A stretch of DNA of 64,000 bases from Sphaerolaimus hirsutus (lineage: Eukaryota; Nematoda; Chromadorea; Monhysterida; Sphaerolaimidae): contig OZ038459.1 of assembly GCA_964036195.1 (NCBI GenBank), positions 24,177,206 to 24,241,205 of the forward strand. The letters are read 5' to 3'. Position 1 is the stretch's first letter. Each line of letters opens with the position of its first letter. Below are positions 36,301 through 41,032 of the stretch, one piece after another. Below the pieces are notes generated by a model. That model had not been told where the DNA came from, made no database searches, and worked only from the letters and a program-made list of their open reading frames with translations. The position numbers and the translations under genes were made by a program.

Positions 36301-39300
36301 TGTATCCCAAAAGTGCATTTCATGATTGCGCAAGCGCACATTTTGTCACCGTGCATTCAGTATTGTCGGCGGATTGGCGCTCATAGACACAAATCTTTGA
36401 ACGCAATCTTTGAAAATGCTCATGCTGCTGCATTTTATGTACTAAGTATATATACATAAATACATATACAGCGGTTCCTGGCACCAGTGTCAACGCCAAT
36501 GGCGCCATGACGTGGCGCCTACGAATGGCGCCAGCGCCATGACGCCATTCCGTCATTGTGTTGGTAAAAATTGAGGGAGGTCGATCTAGGGTTGGAAAAA
36601 AAAACGTTTTTTTAACTCGGATGTTTTTTTCTATAAAAAAAAGTTGTTTTTAAAAAAACGTTTTAAAAAAACATCGGCCAACTCTAGGTCGATCCCCCCG
36701 GGGCTACGTAAACAAACACCCCCCGCTCAAAAACCCTAGATTTAACAACATACGGTAACGCTGTACGTACCTCTCGTCCAAATCGGTCCGGTCCCATCCG
36801 GTGACCATTTCCAAAAAGATGCGACAATGCGCCGGATCGTTCATTTCGAAATCGGCCACGTCATTTTCAAATTGGGCCTCGTCGTAATTTTGCTCGTCTT
36901 CGGCGTCGACTTCTTCCTGCACGGTTATTTTGCACACATTGGCATGCGAATTGAAAAACCTTTTTACAACGACCCCCCGTTTTTAGAAGAAAACTATTTT
37001 AAAAAGTTTTTTGAGTTCGCAGATATGGTCATTAGTAGGGCTGGGAAAAAATCCAACTTTTTATCAACAACAACAAAAATTTCAAACGTCTTGTTGACTT
37101 TTTAAATCAATCTTAGTGATTCAAAATGATTTTTCGTATCTAAAATATATTTCCCAATTTTTGAACAGTTTTTTTTAAATTTTGTTCGCCATCGCTATTG
37201 GGAAAATCTTCAATATTTCATTTACCCGCGAGTCTAGGATCCGAGCGACATTATTTCTTCACATCGGTATTCTATACTATAGTATGAATCAGGGACTTAG
37301 CCAGGATTTTTGAGCGGGGGCGGATTGTATACGGAGCCCGGTGAACGGGGGGGGGCGCCCCCCCCCCCCAAATTTTGCCTCTGCAGTAAGAGAATGGCGC
37401 CATTCGTAGGCGTGACGCCATGGCGCCATTGGCGTTGGCGTTGGCGCCAAAACAGCTGTATATGTCTGTATTTTACAGGCATATACAGCGACACGAACAT
37501 GAATTTAGAGTTTTTTACTGGCTTTGAGGCCGCGGATACTGGTCATAGAAAATTTCGTGAGATAGTAAAATGCGCGCTTGCAATTTTTCAATAAAAAATT
37601 TTCAAACTGCGCCCCCCCCCCCACCTGGCTACGTCCCAAAATATAGTCACGAAGTACGTTTTCCATTTTGCAAATCACAAACTGCAAACTAACGGCGTCA
37701 TTATCGTTATCCTTTTCATCAATTTCCTTTTTGGCATTTTGCAGTTTCTCCACGGCGTTCACAGCATCCGCCACGATGCCGTACACTTTTTTCGACTGCT
37801 CGTAGAAACTCCTGAAAATGTTGCAAATTCCTGAAAACGCTGAAAATTAAAATGTTGAATTTGGTGCCTGTTTTCACCACACACAAGCAATGCGAACTTT
37901 TCAGTGATTTCATCAGATTATTTTTCAAACTCGCAAAACACTTTCACGGTGGAAATGTAAAACGAAAATTCAACAAAAGGGTGATTTTCAAACCTTGCAA
38001 AACGCCGAGAAAACACCTTCAGATCCCCCAAAAGTAACCATTAGGGATGAAAAAAAACGTTTTTTTTAAACAGTAAAAATTCCAGCCATCCCAAAAAAAA
38101 AATAAAAAATAGCCCACCCACCTGTAAATAGGTTGGCAATGTCTCAGATCCAAGTAAACATGAATTTCGACTGGGGAAGACTGCGCTCTGCGTTTGCGTC
38201 CGGCACCTGGATAGGGATTTATATTTTCAGCGCAAAATTATCGTTCTTTCGAGGGTGGCAAAAATATTCGGGGGTTCTGTAAGCGGCAATACAAATTATG
38301 TACGATTTATGTACGAACGCAAGTTGTTTCAGTGGCCTATTGGCCCTATACACACTAGTTGACATCGACACCAAATGTCAACTGGTTCCAAACCCAGTTC
38401 AAAGTTTGCTGAGGAGCAAACGGACGTAAGCTTGGAATTGGGATCGGAACCAGTTGACATTTGATGTCGATGTAAACTAGTAGGGTCATAACAACACCGA
38501 ACACAGAAAATTTGTATGAACGCGTGACTAAAAATCTATTCGAAAGTTTTCAGTTATGCAAAAAGAGGCCGCCATGCAGATTTTTGAAACGCTCGAACGA
38601 TTTGAGTCCCAATTTCTTGCTTGTTGGTTCTCTCAAATTTTCTATGTGCAGTGTTGGTGTGTGATTTCTTGACCACCAAAGCTCCAACTAGCTTTTTAGC
38701 CGGGATAGGAATCTATAAAACCGCTTATCTAAGGTGAAACCTTTGCACCCCAACATGCTTGCAAGCTTTCCAACCAAAAGACAACAAACTGGCAACTTGC
38801 CAAAATTACCAAACAAACCACTTCCAGTTTCCAATGGCTCCAGGGTAATAGTGAATCCCAATTGGACCCCTTCGTGTATTTCCGCCGTGTGATATTCCGA
38901 CCACCTGCTATTGACATTGTAGGCGAGAAAAGCTTCCTGAATTTCGGTTCCGGTTCCGATCGGAAATTTCGCGATTCCGATTATCGTCGCGTCGTCCGCC
39001 TCCCACATCGGCTGGCAGCTGCACATCGATTCGTCTAGGATTCTGCGAGGGACATTTTATTTTTTCTGTGTTATAATCAGAGAGATGGTAAATCGCTCCT
39101 CTGGGGCCAGTTCCGCAAGTGGAAAAGTTAAGAACTTAGACTTAAGAGTTGAGTGAAATGACATATGACAAGTTATGAGTAAAGTTAAGAGTTGAGTAAT
39201 CCGACAAATGATTCTACTCTTAATTTATCATTTTACCCAACTCTTAACTCTTTAATTTCCACATGCAGAACCGGCACCTGGAGGGATAGATGATTTGCTG

Positions 39301-40198
39301 AGGGGGGGGGGGGTTCACATGTGTTCAATATTTCTTATATTCTTAATATTCAATAAGTCAGACAAGGGGAATAGGTACTAAGTCAAAAATAGTAGAATTT
39401 CATTAATAATGCTATTTTCAAGGTACTGAACGTATGAATACTAAAAAATGTATGAATGCTAATAATTTAGAGTGAAAAATTCAAGAAAAATCAGCGTTCT
39501 ATTGACAAGAGATTGATTTACATTCACTGCCATGATGAAAACTTCAGGGGGCAAATTCCACTTGTCAGGATGTGACACAAAATTTGTGAGAGGCACCTTT
39601 AAGCAAATTATCCTTTAAATTTGTTTTTCAAATCAACACACTTTTCTGTCAACTAAAACGTCAACTAATGACTCACCGCTTTTACAACCACTCAATGTGA
39701 AAGCATAAAATTGCTAAAATCAAAACAAAAACTAAAAAACGCACACAAAATCAGTCAGATAAGTGTCCCTGCTGCCATCAGAGACGACCTCGTCGCGCAA
39801 AAACTTGTCGCTGACATCAGTCGTTTCCGCGTCAATCAAATTTGACAAAAAACGCAGGTTAAAATCTCGGCAAAATTGGTGCACGTTTCCCGGTTCATTG
39901 TTGTCCACAAACTTTGACATAATCTCAATAGGTTCTTTCACGTCCAATATCCTATCCAGTTCTTTCCATCGGCGGCGTTCGTAATCTACATGAGAAAAAG
40001 AAGAAAATTGGACATTGTTGAAGAAAATTATTTGGCACAATGCCCCAAATACCCCAAAAATTCAATCTTCTAACCCGAACTTCGCTCAGGTGGTGCGGAA
40101 AATTCATCTTTGACGCTCTCCACAGACGAGTCAATTATTTCGGGGTTGTCTGGCGTCCCGCTTTTGATAGAACGCCGCCCACTCGCACTGGAAGACAT
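12252..40198 (-). CDS. DNMT1: DNA (cytosine-5) methyltransferase 1-type, 30 exons, 1520 aa
   Basis: Thirty - strand exons, each with AG acceptor and GT donor, join without a frame break from ATG 40198-40196 to TGA 12254-12252 (4563 bases). The family copies CpG methylation to hemimethylated DNA in the nucleus using S-adenosylmethionine. Residues: 1-450 N-terminal region without recognised domain; acidic linker ~475-515; diverged BAH1 ~520-640; diverged BAH2 ~695-900; catalytic domain ~950-1500. Motifs seen: I FSGAGG (955-960), IV PCQ with catalytic Cys1038, VI ENV (1078-1080), VIII QNRRR (1124-1128), IX QGFPD (1455-1459), X GNAVPP (1481-1486). The length is close to the family's usual 1400-1600. 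No CXXC zinc finger is present. Introns are stuffed with MITEs. The catalytic exons are certain; a few exon ends (exons 3, 11, 17) are less so. Confidence 0.92.
12807..13622. mobile_element. Family F element inside family D
   Basis: Inverted ends CCTCTGTGCATGTTTACCCG and the complement near 13584-13613 are present. Flanks carry GTTAAATATG on both sides (12797-12806 and 13623-13632), a 9-10 bp duplication that also marks the break in the family D consensus. Confidence 0.82.
12884..13295. mobile_element. Family E hAT-like MITE inside family F
   Basis: TIRs CAGGGCCGTATCCAGG and CCTGGATACGTCCCTG are flanked by GGTTGGAT on each side (12876-12883, 13296-13303). It is the innermost and hence youngest insertion of the nest. 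Confidence 0.92.
14381..14586 (-). CDS. DNMT1: DNMT1 exon 29 (motif IX)
   Basis: Residues 1408-1475. It starts WNGLIGRAYVHSGFDTIV, equivalent to the HWAGLYGR region of vertebrate DNMT1, then KQGRVVHPKLNRILTLRE and ARGQGFPDF. Acceptor AAATCGCAG, donor GTGCGT. Confidence 0.93.
14772..14940. mobile_element. Family A short TIR element
   Basis: CAGACCCTGTAAAATGTCAA at the left and TTACAGGGTCTGGGACTGCC at the right, with a long self-complementary centre around CGAGTTGCCATGTTGC. Its right end is only ~11 bases from the exon 28 donor. Confidence 0.85.
14952..15114 (-). CDS. DNMT1: DNMT1 exon 28 (IPWCLPHT region)
   Basis: Residues 1353-1407. It contains TMIPWCLPHTAETKSQ, matching the conserved TLIPWCLPHTG of animal DNMT1. 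The segment before it (QSNGAVLGKGPKKVN) is diverged. Acceptor CCACTGCTCAG, donor GTGCGC. Confidence 0.93.
15248..15365. mobile_element. Family A partial element
   Basis: The right half contains CATTTTACACGGCATTTTGC, CTTTGACACTTTGCAC-like words and GGTCTGAGAGTGGTACC. The left half is degraded. Confidence 0.5.
15372..15899. mobile_element. Family G TIR element with GGGATC satellite
   Basis: TAGGGTTCAAACGGGATTGA at the left, GATCCCGTTTGAACCCTA at the right, and tandem GGGATC throughout. No clear 8-bp duplication is visible at this copy. Confidence 0.85.
15911..16084. mobile_element. Family A short TIR element
   Basis: GGCACTCCCAGACCCTTTAA to GTCTGGGACTGGCACC, with a self-complementary core (CAATCGTTGCCATTTTG). 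It lies in the intron between exons 27 and 28, about 50 bases from the exon 27 donor. Confidence 0.88.
16133..16228 (-). CDS. DNMT1: DNMT1 exon 27
   Basis: Residues 1321-1352: HYYGRAEVWREATENRAICD then CMDLDKRNKPLG. It aligns in position with the KLRYTHHD...RGVCSC segment of vertebrate DNMT1 and keeps a CxC. Acceptor TTTTTCCAG; donor GTTTGT before an in-frame stop; the split codons on both sides fit exons 26 and 28. Confidence 0.82.
16356..16430. mobile_element. Family E half element
   Basis: Only one end is present: CAAGGCCGTATCCAGG, G-run, C-run and GGTGAGACC. It is followed (16440-16660) by a TACCGTACCG-rich degenerate repeat. Confidence 0.6.
16688..16789 (-). CDS. DNMT1: DNMT1 exon 26
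   Basis: Residues 1287-1320, including NVPPFDVVPAADWRFLPNIV, equivalent to IPLAPGSDWRDLPNI. The acceptor CCTCCAG is the end of a family A element. Donor is a perfect GTGAGT. Confidence 0.93.
16790..16980 (-). mobile_element. Family A element forming the whole of DNMT1 intron 25
   Basis: Read on the - strand the intron begins GTGCCAATCCCGAACCCTGT and ends GGGTCCGGGACTGCCTCCAG, both being the element's own termini. The flanking exon sequence CAGG occurs at both ends. Removing it gives ATC AGG AAC in frame. Confidence 0.88.
16981..17081 (-). CDS. DNMT1: DNMT1 exon 25
   Basis: Residues 1254-1286: QRLSRFAPRRLDLSLSVTSH then HHRPLTETDVLRI. It corresponds to the region before the ARMRHIPL segment. 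The acceptor CCCCAAG is C-rich, and the donor GTGCCA is supplied by the family A element. Confidence 0.87.
17253..17504 (-). CDS. DNMT1: DNMT1 exon 24
   Basis: Residues 1170-1253 contain YRARTVFDAIWDLEPDLD, the counterpart of FRTITVRDTMSDLPEV. Acceptor CCCTCGCAG. Donor GTTAGT is chosen because it restores phase with exon 25. Confidence 0.9.
17576..17680. mobile_element. Half of a family A element
   Basis: Contains GCAGGGCATTTTCCATGACG, CTTTGCATGACATTTGACAT and the end TACAGGGTTCGAGAGTGCCC. The left half is missing. Confidence 0.65.
17829..18041. mobile_element. MITE with CACACGCACTAGTTGACATC ends
   Basis: The inverted right end reads GCGACGTCAACTGGTGGGTG. The interior TTCTGTGACAG/ATAATTAAGTGTGATGCATT resembles copies at 19352-19577 and 22200-22421. 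Confidence 0.6.
18075..18156 (-). CDS. DNMT1: DNMT1 exon 23
   Basis: Residues 1142-1169: RFPMRQHAASFIGIEENFID then TLKLSQRA. It aligns with [20 protein letters not shown] in position. Acceptor ATATTTGCAG, donor GTGAGT. Confidence 0.88.
18667..18883. mobile_element. MITE with CACACGCTGGATGTCAACTG ends
   Basis: The left half and the right end GCCATGTCAACTAGCGTGTG are inverted. The interior matches 60291-60521 in reverse. A family E element follows 24 bases later. Confidence 0.6.
18908..19351. mobile_element. Family E hAT-like MITE
   Basis: TIRs CAAGGACGTAGCCAGG and CCTGGCTACGTCCCTG are flanked by exact 8-bp copies CCGACACA. Inside are GCGCGCAAGCGCGC and a cluster of GGCGCCATGGC palindromes. 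Confidence 0.92.
19352..19577. mobile_element. MITE with CACACACTAGTTGACATCGC ends
   Basis: Left end as named; the right end CAGTTGACATCCAGTGTGTG is its imperfect inverse. It lies in DNMT1 intron 22. Confidence 0.6.
19630..19790 (-). CDS. DNMT1: DNMT1 exon 22 (motif VIII)
   Basis: Residues 1089-1141, including MTFLAQCLIAAGYQ and FGLPQNRRRAIIVAAAPGQP. This is the QTRRRAIILAAAPG signature of DNMT1. Acceptor CCTCTCAG. Donor GTGGGG sits in a C/G-homopolymer run that extends the false ORF. Confidence 0.95.
19854..20032. mobile_element. Family A short TIR element
   Basis: CTGGGGGCAGTCCCAAGCCC at the left and CAGGGTCTGGGAGTGCCCC at the right. The central arms pair around CAACTCGGTTGCC. It lies in DNMT1 intron 21. 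Confidence 0.88.
20436..20580 (-). CDS. DNMT1: DNMT1 exon 21 (motif VI, ENV)
   Basis: Residues 1040-1088. It begins FSGLNAARSTANSQL and ends RPKIVVMENVKGITQSMG. The ENV glutamate protonates the cytosine ring in this family. Acceptor CCGCCCGCAG, donor GTGAGT. Confidence 0.96.
20900..21092 (-). CDS. DNMT1: DNMT1 exon 20 (motif IV, catalytic Cys)
   Basis: Residues 976-1039. It starts GWAVEWDKTKVRTYRCNFS and ends KDVDIIIGGPPCQ, with the catalytic cysteine at 1038. Acceptor AAATACTCAG, donor GTGAGT. Confidence 0.97.
21315..21389. mobile_element. Minimal family A element (~75 bp)
   Basis: GCAGTCCCGGACCCTGTAAA leads directly into the central CGAGTTGCC hairpin and the end TTACAGGGTCTGGGATTGGC. It is an internally deleted copy in DNMT1 intron 19. 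Confidence 0.85.
21616..21684 (-). CDS. DNMT1: DNMT1 exon 19 (motif I)
   Basis: Residues 953-975: DLFSGAGGMSMGFEGGGLTD then YHN. It matches DVFSGCGGLSEGFHQAG, the SAM-binding motif. Acceptor TTTCTTTCAG, donor GTTAGC; only 69 bases long. Confidence 0.95.
21879..22029 (-). CDS. DNMT1: DNMT1 exon 18 (BAH2-catalytic linker)
   Basis: Residues 903-952: DDWNRPAEISASSLAWRQLR, then RSEKLPELPDGYEKLKCL. It leads straight into motif I. Charged and basic, corresponding to the linker before KLRTLDVFSG. Acceptor ACCAAG, donor GTTAGT. Confidence 0.88.
22200..22421. mobile_element. MITE with CACACGCTAGTTGACATCGC ends
   Basis: CCCACACACGCTAGTTGACA at the left and the inverted CAACCAGCGTGTGTGG at the right. 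This is the intact version of the outer element split at 12512-14206. Confidence 0.75.
22519..22680. mobile_element. Family B MITE
   Basis: CCACACACGCTAGTTGACAT at the left and ATGTCAACTAGCGTGTGGGG at the right. Core arms CCAAATGTCAACTGGTGCCG pair with their inverse. Confidence 0.85.
22784..23459. mobile_element. Family D hAT-like element, complete
   Basis: TAGGGTTGG...CCAACCCTA with GTTGAAAC on both sides (8-bp duplication). It contains the same CAGACAGTGGCAATACTCTG block and GCGCGCTTGCGCGC palindrome as the copies at 12624 and 26199, without nested insertions. Confidence 0.93.
23566..23745. mobile_element. Diverged family A element
   Basis: GTCCCGCACCCTGTAAAG at the left and AAACGGTTTGGGACTAACCC at the right. 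This subfamily has CCGCACCC instead of CCAGACCC and recurs at 57559-57682 and 63125-63295. Confidence 0.65.
23805..23941 (-). CDS. DNMT1: DNMT1 exon 17 (end of BAH2)
   Basis: Residues 857-902: EHIIQRCYVRAFSAAEPNST and LRFVVRRSCDDI. The QRCYV piece sits where vertebrates have VQGRCTV. Acceptor GCCAATAG and donor GTTGGT are weak but fit the phases of exons 16 and 18 exactly. The + strand has a longer open frame here, judged a shadow. Confidence 0.65.
24071..24526. mobile_element. Family E hAT-like MITE
   Basis: CAGGGACGTAGCCAGG at the left and CCTGGCTACGTCCTTA at the right, with GCCGGCCT on both sides. The GGCGCCA palindrome cluster and the GCGCGCTTGCGCGC palindrome are inside. Confidence 0.92.
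24588..24762. mobile_element. Diverged family A element
   Basis: GGTGCCAGTCCAAGGCC at the left and CACTTTACAGCGCTCGGGAC at the right. Only about 7 bases separate it from the next family A copy. Confidence 0.6.
24769..24955. mobile_element. Family A element
   Basis: GATGCCAGACCCTGTAAAAT at the left and TTTTACAGGCTCTGGGAG at the right. The arms are diverged. Confidence 0.7.
24961..25406. mobile_element. Family E hAT-like MITE
   Basis: TAGGGACGTATCCAGG at the left and CCTGGATACGTCCTTG at the right, flanked by ATCCAGAG on both sides. Confidence 0.9.
25520..25701 (-). CDS. DNMT1: DNMT1 exon 16 (BAH2)
   Basis: Residues 796-856, including AKTGIYVKLCPLFRPEQVPG and RECFENELFLPA. It is the counterpart of the BAH2 strand ETDIKIRVNKFYRPENT. 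Acceptor CCAATCCCAG, donor GTGGGT. GC-rich codon use stands out from the introns. Confidence 0.9.
26036..26194. mobile_element. Family B MITE
   Basis: CCACACACGCTAGTTGACAT at the left and GATGTCAACCAGGGTGTGTG at the right, with paired cores. The adjacent family D element inserted at its right edge. Confidence 0.82.
26199..26845. mobile_element. Family D hAT-like element
   Basis: TAGGGTTGG...CCAACCCTA with GTGGACCC on both sides. It is inverted relative to the copy at 22784-23459. Confidence 0.93.
26901..27064 (-). CDS. DNMT1: DNMT1 exon 15 (BAH2)
   Basis: Residues 742-795: SIGKERLSSVFSRQPRRLLD, then VGLVQDFHKC and a Ser/Cys-rich tail ending GGHK. PRRLLDVGLVQDF parallels PEPYRIGRIKEIF. Acceptor AAATTTCAG, donor GTACGT. 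Confidence 0.87.
27103..27536. mobile_element. Family E element
   Basis: CAAGGACGTATCCAGG at the left and CCTGGATACGTCCCTG at the right. The family core is present, but the flanking 8-mers share only CACG, so the duplication is decayed. Confidence 0.82.
27698..27859. mobile_element. Family B MITE
   Basis: CCCACACACGCTAGTTGACT at the left and TGTCAACTGGCGTGTGCGG at the right. Lies in DNMT1 intron 14. Confidence 0.8.
27971..28085 (-). CDS. DNMT1: DNMT1 exon 14 (start of BAH2)
   Basis: Residues 703-741: ETFYKGHACLLNPRLWESCN then FTHEQLQKK. FYKGHACLLNP takes the place of YRVGDGVYLPP. Acceptor ATTTGACAG, donor GTTAAC. Confidence 0.88.
28186..28330. mobile_element. Decayed family B MITE
   Basis: CCACACACGATAGTCGACAT at the left; the right arm stops at CAGTTGACATTTGGTGAC without the terminal GTGTGTGG. 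Confidence 0.65.
28461..28640 (-). CDS. DNMT1: DNMT1 exon 13 (BAH1-BAH2 junction)
   Basis: Residues 643-702: HDCTMPAFYHDRVLFDRIFG, then CFVCECGTEK and TNTMEVDFGNG. It matches the YFYQLWYDQDYARFE...CVSCAR stretch. The four-cysteine-like CxxC-xC group may be structural. Acceptor CCCCGCAG, donor GTGGGC. Confidence 0.9.
28983..29582. mobile_element. Family G TIR element
   Basis: TAGGGTTCAAACGGGATCCC to a slightly changed right end GTTTGATCTCTA, with GCTGGCGG on both sides (8-bp duplication). Long IPIPIP frames on both strands come from CCCGAT repeats. Confidence 0.92.
29590..29870. repeat. 'gatagatagatagc' family F-like fragment
   Basis: Contains GGATAGATAGATAGATAGG, GGCAGCCCCCC and AGCGATTTTGAGCG, also seen at 6430-6600 and 28700-28960. 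Incomplete on both sides. Confidence 0.5.
30098..30257 (-). CDS. DNMT1: DNMT1 exon 12 (end of BAH1)
   Basis: Residues 590-642: IPVSSVRGFLDVRRGW and EKREVVKDGRYFLDG. IPVSSV follows the FLVDECE-equivalent of BAH1. Donor GTTGGT is preferred to GTGTTG because only it restores phase with exon 13. Confidence 0.85.
30317..30795. mobile_element. Family H element (AGGGTGTCAAC ends) with TTCCG satellite
   Basis: TAGGGTGTCAACTTTCCG at the left and GTTGACACCCTA at the right. The interior is pyrimidine-rich TTTCCGTTTTCCGGC repeats. A second, larger copy is at 41033-41741. Confidence 0.8.
31298..31433 (-). CDS. DNMT1: DNMT1 exon 11 (BAH1)
   Basis: Residues 545-589: LHKFVFLNNPIDGQYSIFYT then RYYHAIPIIKLDFAAGFE. 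Acceptor GATTTTCAG is good and the frame is fixed by exon 10. The end is ambiguous: donor GTGCCG (used here) or GTTTGT 18 bases further on (31280), both in phase. Confidence 0.75.
31469..31631. mobile_element. Family B MITE
   Basis: GGCCCCACACACGCTAGTTG at the left and CAACTAGCGTGTGTGGGCCC at the right, the best-preserved ends in the window. Paired cores as in 22519-22680. A family A fragment (31650-31740) follows. Confidence 0.88.
31987..32225. mobile_element. MITE with CACACTAGTTTTCACCGTGA ends
   Basis: CCTACACACACTAGTTTTCA is inverted at 32206-32225. A unique family in the window. Confidence 0.8.
32278..32571 (-). CDS. DNMT1: DNMT1 exon 10 (acidic linker, start of BAH1)
   Basis: Residues 447-544. 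The acidic stretch TGEVITLDSEDSEAGDD includes VITLDSEDSE, similar to a SUMO-interacting motif (inference). It then reads KKEDGVRFFKSIRQIGSSNC, which aligns with VKTDGKKSYYKKVCIDAE at the start of BAH1. Acceptor CATCCACAG, donor GTGAGT. Confidence 0.9.
32585..33005. mobile_element. Family G TIR element
   Basis: TAGGGTTCAAACGGGATTGA at the left and GATCCCGTTTGAACCCTA at the right, with GATGGAAG on both sides. It begins 13 bases from the exon 10 acceptor and so lies within the splice-acceptor region. Confidence 0.93.
33072..33146 (-). CDS. DNMT1: DNMT1 exon 9
   Basis: Residues 422-446: EDLSLLVYKKAVHICEGLLS then KKDVE. Acceptor CCTCTTGCAG, donor GTGAGT, phase 0 at both ends. No domain assigned. 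Confidence 0.82.
33337..33515. mobile_element. Family G variant with GGTCCCGGT repeats
   Basis: TAGGGTCCCGGTACATTG at the left and CCCGTTTGAACCCTA at the right, flanked by TGTGGAAT and GGTGGAAT. The interior repeat differs from the GGGATC copies. Confidence 0.7.
34160..34315. mobile_element. Diverged family A element
   Basis: Words TCAAACGTCATGCAAAATGT, CTGAACTTTTGACATCTTGC and CTTTACAGGGTGCGGGACTG place it in family A. The left end is unclear. Confidence 0.55.
34397..34533 (-). CDS. DNMT1: DNMT1 exon 8 (basic segment)
   Basis: Residues 376-421: DPAERRKLVAKFWKTAKALK, then AVAVKKRGGVKRRAEIKQ. Strongly basic and cysteine-free at the place where other DNMT1 proteins carry the CXXC finger. Acceptor TTGCACAG; donor GTTGGT (or GTGGTT three bases earlier). 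Confidence 0.82.
34883..35320. mobile_element. Family J element with inner palindrome
   Basis: GTGCCAGTTCCGCAAGTGGA at the left and CCACTTGCGGAACTGGCCCC at the right. A second inverted repeat (GTATCCAAATCT/AGATTTGGATAC) lies at the centre. Confidence 0.82.
35408..35553 (-). CDS. DNMT1: DNMT1 exon 7
   Basis: Residues 327-375: QDFNSFDFLWVEQPFVQEVI then DPWLKLVEDNSCYF. Probably helical; it might be a diverged piece of the RFTS region, but this is not established. Donor GTGAGT, acceptor TGTCTGCAG-like. Confidence 0.82.
35795..35884. mobile_element. CGAAATACCCC-type element, right end
   Basis: C-run, CCCCTCAAATTTTGCTGGCG and GGGGTATTTCGAGGTAATAC repeat the termini of 41791-42368. Confidence 0.5.
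35945..36740. mobile_element. Composite of decayed family E elements with a nested family D
   Basis: Two left ends (CAGGGACGTATATCCAGG at 35945 and CAGGGACGTATCCAGG near 36050), GGCGCCA palindromes and a degraded end CTCAAAAACCCTAG enclose the small family D element at 36587-36686. Confidence 0.6.
36587..36686. mobile_element. Minimal family D element (100 bp)
   Basis: TAGGGTTGG to CCAACTCTA with GGTCGATC on both sides (8-bp duplication). Only the A/T-rich hairpin remains inside. Confidence 0.9.
36771..36916 (-). CDS. DNMT1: DNMT1 exon 6 (acidic)
   Basis: Residues 279-326: EEVDAEDEQNYDEAQFENDV, then CRIFLEMVTGWDRTDLDE. Acceptor ACCGTGCAG, donor GTACGT. No domain recognised. Confidence 0.8.
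37290..37636. mobile_element. Family E element supplying a DNMT1 splice donor
   Basis: CAGGGACTTAGCCAGG at the left and CCTGGCTACGTCCC at the right. On the - strand the right TIR reads GGGACGTAGCCAGGTGGGG, and CAG|GTGGGG in it is the only in-phase donor found for DNMT1 exon 5. The flanking 8-mers do not match. Confidence 0.82.
37625..37811 (-). CDS. DNMT1: DNMT1 exon 5
   Basis: Residues 216-278: SFYEQSKKVYGIVADAVNAV, KEIDEKDNDNDAVSLQF, then RDYIL and GRSQ. The last four residues are read from the TIR of the family E element that abuts the exon. Acceptor ATTTTCAG. Confidence 0.78.
38122..38170 (-). CDS. DNMT1: DNMT1 exon 4 (49-base micro-exon)
   Basis: Residues 200-215: VEIHVYLDLRHCQPIY plus a split Arg. 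Accepted because acceptor CTTCCCCAG, donor GTGGGT and phases on both sides all fit. Confidence 0.72.
38341..38485. mobile_element. Family B MITE, diverged ends
   Basis: CTATACACACTAGTTGACAT at the left and ATGTCGATGTAAACTAGT-like text at the right, with paired CCAAATGTCAACTGGTTCC cores. Confidence 0.75.
38810..39042 (-). CDS. DNMT1: DNMT1 exon 3
   Basis: Residues 122-199: ILDESMCSCQPMWEADDATI, RWSEYHTAEIHEGVQLGF and LEPLETGSGLF. The donor could be GTAATT (used) or GTTTGT nine bases earlier; both keep phase. Possibly part of a diverged RFTS-type fold (inference only). Confidence 0.78.
39105..39279. mobile_element. Family J element
   Basis: GGCCAGTTCCGCAAGTGGAA at the left and TTCCACATGCAGAACCGGC at the right, in DNMT1 intron 2. 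Confidence 0.72.
39745..39985 (-). CDS. DNMT1: DNMT1 exon 2
   Basis: Residues 42-121: DYERRRWKELDRILDVKEPI, HQFCRDFNLRFLSNLIDAET and TYLTDFV. Charged and probably helical. Acceptor TTCTCATGTAG, donor GTGCGT. Confidence 0.82.
40075..40198 (-). CDS. DNMT1: DNMT1 exon 1 with start codon
   Basis: Starts MSSSASGRRSIKSGTPDNPE and ends PPERSS, residues 1-41. The ATG at 40198-40196 is the first in frame, and the exon joins exon 2 by a split Asp codon. Ser/Thr-rich and unstructured, like the N-termini of other DNMT1 proteins. An additional upstream exon cannot be excluded. Confidence 0.78.
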
Positions 40199-40250
40199 TA
40201 TCCCAGAATTCCTGTGATGGCCAAAATTCGAATTCGAAATTTATTTTTTA

Positions 40251-40263
40251 TTTTCCGCGAAAC
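40251..40263 (-). promoter_or_regulatory. Candidate E2F-like site upstream of DNMT1
   Basis: TTTTCCGCGAAAC (TTTCGCGG core on the gene strand) lies ~55 bases upstream of the DNMT1 ATG. It is one base from the TTTSSCGC E2F consensus. DNMT1 genes are S-phase regulated in other animals, so the match is plausible but not proven. Confidence 0.3.
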
Positions 40264-41032
40264 GAGCTCCGTTGTACCCTAACTACAGATTACTTACTAA
40301 AATTGAGAAAGAGCGCGTCAGAGGGAATAAATTCATGTGGTTTATGAATAAACAATGTGATGTTACAATTTTTGCCTCAAATTTAAACCAATATTGTGCC
40401 ATTTCAATGATACCTAATTCGATAAAACGTTACAATATGAGAACACTCTTTTCGGACGTTTAGTACGGGTGTGACATGGCCAACATTTGAACGGAATTTT
40501 AACATACAAATATACCTACGCAGAATGTTGCGCAACACAGGCAGAGGCCATATTCTTGTACACACGCCATTACTTACGGACCCCCAAAAAGCCAATATGG
40601 CCAGTTCTCATAACTGGACTCTATCATCGAGTCACGTATAGTCCAAGCTAGCGAACCGATTTGACCCACATCCACGATTTGTCAAGTCCGAGCGATTGTT
40701 CCCCAATTTGTTGCTCAAAATTTCTAATATGTACTCCCTTTTGCTAATGTCTATGTTTATAATCGCTTTTTTCGTCTGTACACATGGTTATGTACCTATT
40801 TTATATTTATAGCGATGTCTATACCTCTTGGCAAGATGCCAAGTCATCATACGGGGACTTTTCCATTTAAACACATTCTTATGGTGGGCAGGAATAGCAT
40901 TCGAAAAAAGTATGGCGCAAGCGCCACAAAACACCAGACGCCATGTTTGCATAGTGCATACACTAGAAAACATAGCGGTGATCTCTTTAAATCGGAAAAG
41001 AATGGGGGCACAAAATGTGGTTGCGTCACAGT

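Noticed and set aside
40404..40595. - strand ORF upstream of DNMT1 as an additional first exon or retroelement remnant
   Set aside because: No donor in phase with exon 1 and no recognised reverse transcriptase motif.
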